The notes under the pieces were generated by a model. The model was given only the letters and a program-made list of their open reading frames with translations. It did no database searches and had not been told where the DNA came from. Positions 56,570 to 64,000 of a DNA stretch of 64,000 nt are shown piece by piece. How positions within the stretch are numbered: position 1 is the first letter of the stretch; every line of letters starts with the position of its first letter. Source of the stretch: Protonemura montana (lineage: Eukaryota; Arthropoda; Insecta; Plecoptera; Nemouridae); contig OX387604.1 of the NCBI GenBank assembly GCA_947568835.1, positions 7,657,860 to 7,721,859 of the forward strand, given 5' to 3'. The position numbers and the translations under genes were made by a program.

Positions 56570-56654
56570 TTGTGGTGTTTAACGACGCACTGTTTTGACA
56601 TCTGACCACGCGGCACTGGTCTAATGGCGTCGGTGAATGAGTGGATGATGAATG
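56570..56654 (-). mobile_element. SINE 3'-tail fragment
   Basis: The reverse complement reads CCATTAGACCAGTGCCGCG, then GTGCGTCGTTAAACACCACA, the same conserved tail as in copies 1 and 2 of the 5S SINE. No head is visible, so this may be a 5'-truncated copy or a different SINE with the same tail. Confidence 0.7.
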
Positions 56655-59600
56655 CTCATTTAAGATGACCTTTAAAATTTACAATCAATTCTATCTTTCT
56701 TGCTTTATTTCTTTCTTCAGTAACTTCTTTAATAGCAATAACTTTTTTTGTATCTTCTGGCAAAAAAAAAAACGACATGAGTTCTGCTGCCTTCGATATG
56801 CTGGAAGTTTTAGCCTGATATCTTTAATCAGGCAGTGAGGGGGTTGGAGGGGGTGGGCTGATAATTTCCTTATTTTAAATAGAAGAAGAACATTGCTATC
56901 CTTGTTATTGCTTTAAAGCTGATTGGGAACTTATATTCGCGAAGATGAAGAGGTTAGCTTACTTACGAGTTAACTTCTAGGTGATCTACGAACCGGTCGA
57001 CGACCCTCGAATAATCTGCGATGACGCAGAAGAGGGTTTCGTTTTGCTCACCGTTATTTGCAACAGTGAAAAACACAGCTCTCGGTTTAGGAGTTGCCTC
57101 CTCCTGCAAAAAAACTCACACTAGTAAGGTATCTTGGCGGAATATAAAAAAAGCTGTGCAGTTATCTGCTTTGCAATAGCCGTCCGGTAGGTGAACCAAA
57201 TTTTGGCAACATTACATAGTTCAAGTTGTGTAAGGCTGCCTATTGCATTACTTGTTTTTTTATAGTAAATAAAGGTTACCACGATTTAGTGTTCAAACGA
57301 CTGACGGTGAAATTAATAAAAACATAATTATGTTCGAATTGTGCAGTGCTCCTTGGAACCCTGCTTCAATATATAGCTACTACATTCTAATAAAATCCTT
57401 TCTGGGGTTGTCTCTACAGCTAAAATACTTTCAAAGTTTTTTTTTTTTTTTAAGTTACATTTGCCTCTGTATTCTTGCTTAAAAGTGGTTGGTAAAGTTG
57501 CCCTTCCTTCCATCCATAAATTTGCTTTAAATTGCACCACAAGTTAAGAAACATGGAAGAGCCAATAAAAAAATGAAAATGAAAATCAGTAAAATCATTC
57601 AAGCAAAAAACTTTTTGTTTTCGTATCTTGATCTTCATAGAATTAAAATAGCAACGTTCACATTTCTGCTATTTCTGCGATCGCTACTAGATATTGACGA
57701 TATAAAGAAGGGCCCCTTTGGTGCCCGTAAATGTGACACGTCATGTGACAGGATAACCACATTTTTATTTACAGCCTAAAAAAATTGTCCTATGATAACC
57801 AAGGAAAATGATTTCTTAAATCAGTTCAAAAGCTTTGTCTTTTAACTGTAGGATGCCACACCATCTTCACCACTAAGTTAATTAATGGATCATCTCAACG
57901 TAACATTTGGGGAAGATTGACTGTGATAAAAAAACAATCGATCAAATCCAAAAGTCAAACTGCAATGACAGCTGACAACGATCTCCAAAATTCTTTCATT
58001 TTTTTCTCTTTGATAGATGGGTTTACTCGGCTGCACTCAGAGTTAGGAAAAACTTAGAAATGATGGAATAGGAAAAGTGGTTCCTTCCTCTTTCACATTG
58101 GACAGGTTTATGTTTCCATCCATATTCCTCATCATTATCTGATCGCTGTATGGAAACAACAATCGAAGTTAAAATGGAGGGCTCACAGATCAAAATCGGA
58201 ACATAGTCCCATTTTGGAACCCTGGGTCAAATTAAGACAACGTTCTAATCTATATGGCATGGGTCTGTCATTATTTAAAAATACCATAAAATCTTTTTTG
58301 ATAAAAAGTCATCTCTGTAATCTTCCTTGAAGTTGATGATAGAGGCTTCCATCCGAAAAGTCATTAAAAATCCACCTCAACTTAAGAAACATGATATACC
58401 GATTGAAGAATTAAAAAACAATCAGTCTATCACATTCCTGAAGCTGAAGTAATTTGTTCATCTCATCTTAAACTTCGAAGTAAATAGCTACGCCGAAATT
58501 TTTGTATTCCAGCGATTGCATCTCCAAATTTACTCTACCTAGAAAAGTTTTAAATTGCCATCTAAAACGAGCAGGCGTGAAACAGACACATGCTTGTCAG
58601 GCTTACTGACTTTTCTCTTACAACATAAATATGGTTCGAAGTCCAGCGATTGTCCTGACAGTTGTTAGATGCCTATTGCAATCGAGCATTTAGAAATGAT
58701 ACCTTGTAAAATAAAAACAAACAAGTACTCATATCTTAATGCCAAACTGCAATGACATTTTATGACAATCCTCGAAACGCTTCAATCTCGTACTCTTTCT
58801 ATACTCAAATCGCAAAATTTTTCTTTCTGTAGCAGGTAACGTCACTTTGCCGCTCTTACTGTAAGAAAATGGCGTTTTACAGGGACCTTTTACAAGGGTT
58901 GGTTAGAAGTTTAGGTATGGAGATTGGGTTGGGTTATATGGGAGATGGGAGATATCTACCACCGATCTCCCATCTAAGGGTAGAGGAAATTGGGTCATCA
59001 CTATAAGTTATGACAGGTGGCAGTCAGATGGGAGATGGTGGGGGAGAGGGCATAATTTATTTTATGTTTTAATTATTACTTTTGTATAAGCATCCTCAAC
59101 ATTACCTGATGGCTGATTAGGAACTCCAATGCTCGAAGATGAGGAGGGCCCAGATATCACAATTGGCAAGTAAGACGAAGGCTGCTAAACGAATGATAAC
59201 CTGTGCTGTCGCCGCTGATTTTTACGTCATGCTCACCATTATTTTCGACAGTGATAAACTCAACTCTTGCCTGAGCTGCCTTCTCCTGCAAACAGACCAC
59301 ATCGCAGTGTAAAGTTTGAACAAGCTTTGCAGTTATCCATTTTACAATAGCTATGTTATTGTAAGTACAGTTTACAAAGATTAAGAGTTAAAACCACTGA
59401 TGGCGATCTCTCGAATTAATCAATTATTAATGCCATCTTTTTGTTCGAAGGTTCATAGGTCATAATGGGAACCCTGTTGGATTCTGGGTAAATTTAAGGC
59501 AACTTGCTAATTTATATCAAATTGTGTTTGCCATGAATTCAAAATACAGTTCTAAAATACCAGAAAACCTTTTTTGACATATCAGTCACCTGATGGTAGA

Positions 59601-60226
59601 GGCTATCATCCGATAAGTCGAAAATAATTGCACCTCAACATGAAATCCATGGTTCACCGATTGATAAATTAAAAAACAATCGGTGTCTCACGAACCTCAA
59701 GCTGAAATAAAAGTTTCTCCGCCTCTTAAACTTCATCGTGGTAGATAGCGACGTCGACATTCTTGCTAGAACTGCGATTGCATTTAAAAATTTACTCTAA
59801 ATAGAAGGGGGTTTTTCATTTTTTAATCGCCGTTTAAAACGAGCAGGCGCGAAACAGACACATGTGTCAGGCTTACTGACTTTTCTCGTGCAACATAAAA
59901 TCGGTTCAAAGTCCCGAGATTGTCCTGACAGTTTTTAGATGCCTTCTGCGATCTAGCATTTTGACATGTTCCTTGTGAAAAAAAATAAAAAAAAATTAGA
60001 TAACTACTCATATCAAAACGCCAAACTGCAATGACATTATATAATAATCCTAGAAACCTCCTCCTTTTTCCATACAAATATTCAAATCGCAAAATTTTCT
60101 TTCTGTAGCGTGTAGCGATATTTACTTCGCCGCACTTGCCGTAAGAAATGGTGATCTACAGATGCAAGGTTTCGGTGCCCTTTAACAAGTGTTGGTTAGA
60201 AGTTATGGTGTGTTAAGAGAAGGGGC

Positions 60227-60242
60227 GGGGGGGGGGGGGGGG
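60227..60242 (+). repeat. Poly-G tract
   Basis: 16 consecutive G residues within the array; a similar G-rich run lies near 62417-62430. Confidence 0.9.
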
Positions 60243-62989
60243 TCGAATGTAGTTTATTTTTTTTAATATTACTTGGGCATTACCATCCTCAACATTTCCT
60301 CATAGTTGATTAGGAATTTTAATGCTCGAAGATGAAGAGGGCTCACATATCACAAATGGAAAGGAATACGAAGACTGCTAAACGGCTGATAATAATTAAT
60401 ATGTGAAGTTGCTGCAGATTGTTACGTAATGCTCACCGATATTTTCGGCAGTGATAAACGCAACTCTTGCCTGCGCTGCCTTCTCCTGGAAACTTACCAC
60501 ATTGTAGTAAGGTTTCTTGGTAAAGTATGAACAAGTTTTGCAGTTCTTCGTTTTACAATAGCCATTTGTTGAATTTATGTGGTGGAAGGCTGCCCAATGA
60601 ATAACATGTTATGTTATTATTAGTAAAGGTAACAATGAATAAGCGTCAAAACAACTCATGGGGCTCAATCGACTCAGTTTTTAATTAAAAATGTTTGTTT
60701 TGTTTATTTGTACCGTTGTTGTACCGTTCCCCTGATGAACCATGCAACGATTGAAGACTTAGAGTAGGTTATAAAAGTGTTGCTGGTTTGTCTTTTGAAC
60801 TAAATGTTATTATATGAGAAAAGATATACCTTTTTCGATATATCAGTCCCGAAAAAGTGAATTACAATATAATCGCAATTTAGCATTTGGATACAACTGA
60901 TTGTATATTAAAAAAACAACCAATCAAGTCCAAACACAAAACCGAAACGATAATTGATCACGACCCTCATAATGCTTACATTTTTCACCTTCTGTAATTT
61001 CTGTTTATTGAATTTGTTTATTGAACTGCAAAATTGTAGTCATGGAAATTGCTATGGAATTACGAGAAAATTATTCTGAATCTGAACAATTTTGTCGTCA
61101 CGAAAACTATTTCTGGAAATTTCAACAACAATGTGTCTGTACTTAATAAACTCCAAAAATTGCATTTATAAAACATGAAAATTTTCTGTAAGTTTTAAAT
61201 AGTTCCAGAACTATGTTTGATAGATTTTTCTCAAAAATGCGGCAGGGATAGGTTACGAACAAAAAAAAATGCTTTGCAAATTTGGTTAAAAAAAGAGCAG
61301 GTGTTTGGCCGCAAAGGGCGTACAAAAAAACAGAAAAGAATTACAATATTATCGCAATTTAGCATTTGGACAAGACTGATTGCATATAAAAAAAAACAAC
61401 CGAGTAAGTCCAAACACAAAACCGAAGCGATCATTGACAACCAACTACCTCTTATGGTACAAAAATTGTTATCCCGTAGCTATGTCGTCTAGTAAATAAG
61501 ATAAATGCGTTATTTGGAAGGGTGGCTCTGGTGCTAAAATATCGCCTAAAAGAGTATGGGAAAGGATTGAGAGATTTTTCTCTCTTTCACATTTTGCAGG
61601 TTTATATTGCCATCCATATTTCTCATCATTATATGATCGCTGATTTAAAACATGAACAATTGAGGTTAAAATGGAGGGATCATAATCGGAACATAATCTC
61701 CCCTTGGTGCCCTTGATCAATTTAAGACAAAGTGCTAATATGTATGGCATGTTTTGTGTGTCCTTATTTCAAAAAGCAATTTTAATATGTAAGTCACCTC
61801 TGTAGTCTTGCTTGAAAGTTAATGAGAGAGCCTTCCAGGCGAAAAGTCGTTAAAAATGTCACCTTAACCTGAGAATCATGATAGACCGATTGATGAATTA
61901 AAAAACAATCAGTCTGTCACAATCCTTAAGCTGAAGTCATCTTTACTTTACGTCTTCAACTTCATCGTGGTGAATAGCAACGCCAAAAATTCTTACTATT
62001 CCTGCAATTGCATCTACAGATTTAATCTACCTATAGGGGATTTTTAATTGTCATTAAAAACAAATAGAACAGACTCACATATAGATAAGACTTCCTGACT
62101 TTTCTATTTTAACATAAAAACGGCTTATGGTCCATAGATCAGCCTGACAATTGTTTAATGCCAACTGCAATCTAGCATTCGGAAATGATTGTGAAAAGAA
62201 ACAAAAAAACACTCAATAGCTCAACTGCATTGGCATTTGATGAAAATCCTGGAAGCGCTTTACTCTCTCACTTTTTCCGCGCAATTACTCAAATCGCAAT
62301 AATTTTCTTTCTGTAGCAGGTTGCGACATTTGCTTCGCCGCTTTTACTGTAAGAAAATGGCGATCTACAGGGGCAAGGTTTTGGTGCCCTAAAGCAAGTG
62401 TTTGCTAAAATTGGGTGGGGGGGGGGGGGATTGGAGTGTCTTCCATTTTGTAAATGAGACTTGGCATTGCCATCATCAACAATACCTGTTAGCTGTTTAG
62501 GAACTCCAAAGCTTGAAAATGAAGAGATGGCTGCACAGTTCAGAATTTCAAAGGACGACGATGGCTGCTTGCCCGCATATAAGCTGTGGCGTCGCCGCAG
62601 ATTCTTGATCACCATTACTTGTTGCAATGCTAATCACAGCTCTTGTGTTAGCAGTTGTATTCTCCTGTGAACAGACCGATCTGAAGTAAGATATCTAGCC
62701 AAAGCAGGCTTTGCAGTTCTCCGTTATGCTAAAGACGTTATTTTGCCAAAATAACTGAATTTAAAAATATGATTTTTAGACACATGTTTACTTTCTATAA
62801 CTTTAGCACTAATTTTTAGTTTAGCACTCATTTTAAGTTTGGGAAGGCTTTCTTTTGCTTCACAAGTTTTTTGGAGGAAGTAAAGGTTGCAATTAATAAG
62901 TTTTTGGGTACATTTTGGAAAAGCATTTGTCTACATCGCCATTAAGAAACGTTTTCGATCGCAAGACAGGAAAGTTCACGAACTACACA

Positions 62990-63500
62990 CAATAGGAGGG
63001 TTAAAAGAAGAAAAGAAAGGTTTTACTCCCGCCTTACATCCTTTCACGAAAAAACAACCCGTTTATTTGGACAGCAGAATGTCAAACAAATTGTCGAAAA
63101 GTTGCTATCAGCCAATTCTTTTTGAAGGGCGACGCGAGTAATTATGCCCTAGGTCCCATTCTGTCTCAAGAGGTTGACGGTGATCTTCGACCCGTGGCAA
63201 TTGCAAGTAGATGGTTGCTCGGCACAAAGTCAACTACATCATGACTGAACGCTTAGGGTTGCATTAATATGGAGTGTCAAGTTATTTCATTGCTTTTTGT
63301 GCAACGCAAAACATTTATGGATAGCCATAACCGATGTCGCATCCGTCTTGTGGCTAAAGAATATGTAGGTGCACAATAATTAAAAGCTGAATAGTTGGCT
63401 TATTGAGCTGCTTGTTCATAATTACAACTTTCAGGTAAAATACTTGCAAATGCAGATTTCTTATCGCGCTTATCACAGAAACTCATAGCGAGCGTGATAT
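62990..63500 (+). mobile_element. Ty3/gypsy retrotransposon remnant (RT connection and RNase H)
   Basis: Plus-strand fragments in order are LHPFTKKQPVYLDS (region after the RT core), DASNYALGPILSQEVDGDLR and PVAIASRWL (RNase H DAS motif and following strand), a shifted frame HKVNYIMTER, then ELLVHNYNFQVKY and ANADFLSRL near 63400-63480. Together they match the RNase H end of Ty3/gypsy polyproteins. At least two frame changes and stops make it non-functional. No LTRs were seen. Confidence 0.8.
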
Positions 63501-63639
63501 CAGATGATAGTGATGTAATCTGCATGCCTATGTATGACACAGACAGACTGCGGTCCGAGCAGCGACTTGATCCTTTACTATGACCCACTAAAGATTTCCT
63601 GCTAGCCTCTTCCGGTTGAATTTTTACTTTTTTTAATTA

Positions 63640-63684
63640 TTGGGGGGTTTAGTGGCACGTCAGCTACTCGGCTACTTGTGCTCT
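63640..63684 (-). mobile_element. SINE 3'-tail fragment
   Basis: Reverse complement CTGACGTGCCACTAAACCCC, closely similar to the fragment at 53819-53868 ('ctgacgtgtcgctaaacccc'). Confidence 0.55.
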
Positions 63685-63773
63685 CCCGATTAAAGTGAAG
63701 TTTTCTAGCTAAGCGATGACGACTTTTAACACAAAAATAATTAAGCAGTTCGCGAAGGATGTTAATTAATACC

Positions 63774-64000
63774 AAACAGTTTGACGTGTTGAAAATACCG
63801 GTTCTCGTGAGATCACCGAAGTTAAGCAACACTACGCGAAGTCAGGTATTGGATGGGTGACCACCATAAAAATTACCAGTTATATTCGATAGTGTGGTTG
63901 GAGTGAAGAAAGTTAGTACAGAAACTTCTTTAACCTTGTTTATCAACCTCTCGACAGCATGGATTTGTGGAGGATTCCTGTTGTTCGCGTTGTACCGTCC
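63774..64000 (+). mobile_element. 5S-rRNA-derived SINE, copy 3, cut by window end
   Basis: The head has 'tcgtgagatcaccgaagtta', 'agcaacactacgcgaagtca' and 'ggtattggatgggtgaccac', the best-preserved 5S portion of the three copies. The body ('agcatggatttgtggagga', 'gttgtaccgtcc') is the same as in copy 1. The tail lies beyond the window. Confidence 0.88.

Larger units (their letters stand above)
52060..62670 (-). repeat. Array of about ten diverged units with exon-like modules
   Basis: Related modules occur near 52.1, 53.4, 54.7, 55.9, 56.9, 58.2, 59.1, 60.3, 61.6 and 62.5 kb. On the reverse strand a well-kept unit has (C) a block around ATTGTAAAGCAGAGAACTGC; (A) a 40-50-nt module after an acceptor-like GTCTGTTTGCAG, starting GAGAAGGCA and ending AAATAATG|GTGAGC; and (B) a ~79-nt module reading QPSSSFAIVICEP..SSSIG(V/F)PNQ, ending in places at a donor-like CAG|GTAATG. 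Several units have stops or lost splice bases; units 6 and 9 keep only traces of B. This looks like an old tandem exon duplication or a decaying gene family upstream of neurexin-IV. I recognise no protein family. Confidence 0.6.

Noticed and set aside
52060-62670. CRISPR-like or satellite array
   Set aside because: This is animal DNA. Units are about 1 kb, irregularly spaced and diverged, with no short identical repeats and unique spacers.

Overview
This 64 kb window is AT-rich animal nuclear DNA. It holds intron-split genes with GT-AG junctions, metazoan-only gene types (a neurexin-IV/CASPR cell-adhesion receptor, an Abl-interactor, a NEK8/NEK9-type kinase with an RCC1 domain) and many degraded LINE, SINE, hAT and Ty3/gypsy copies. 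The species cannot be named. The gene set suggests a bilaterian invertebrate. The SINE 3' tails that end in 'GTTAAACCCC' resemble those I associate with marine invertebrates such as molluscs or brachiopods, but that is a weak inference.

Layout, left to right. 1-752 (-): 5' exons of an ABI gene. 2005-7720 (-): NEK8/9-like kinase rebuilt from 16 exons, with a GC-AG intron, a candidate 15-nt microexon and a 47-bp minisatellite in an intron. 8039-8111 (+): degenerate tRNA-like sequence. 8403-9258 (-): small four-exon gene model, faintly DUF4347-like. 10949-12459 (-): divergent Rab GTPase, possibly with a further 5' exon. 13.1-17.0 kb: 5'-truncated LINE, 5S-rRNA-derived SINE and a long inverted-repeat element. 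17342-18224 (-): intronless multi-pass membrane protein with one apparent frameshift. 18.2-25.0 kb: gene-poor, with LINE remnants, an intact non-autonomous hAT element (perfect 14-bp TIRs, 8-bp target duplication) and a degenerate tandem repeat.

25.1-33.7 kb is a compact housekeeping block: SPOUT1 methyltransferase (+), ribulose-5-phosphate 3-epimerase (-) converging on it, and CTP synthase (+) divergent from the epimerase. 36.6-51.0 kb (-): complete neurexin-IV/CNTNAP gene, rebuilt from 21 exons with all phases consistent. Exons 3 and 4 are homologous, both 197 nt, phase-equivalent and frame-breaking if combined, so they are predicted to be mutually exclusive; each encodes the N-terminal part of the discoidin domain. 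51.6-62.8 kb: about ten diverged ~0.9-1.3 kb units repeating upstream of that gene, each with exon-like modules on the - strand; I cannot assign them to a known family. The right edge carries a Ty3/gypsy RNase H remnant and a third 5S-SINE copy.

The genes do not form a pathway. RPE (pentose phosphate) and CTP synthase (pyrimidine nucleotide synthesis) share a 678-bp intergenic region that probably acts as a two-way promoter. All exon coordinates come from reading splice signals, phases and remembered family conservation by eye; no transcript or database evidence was available.
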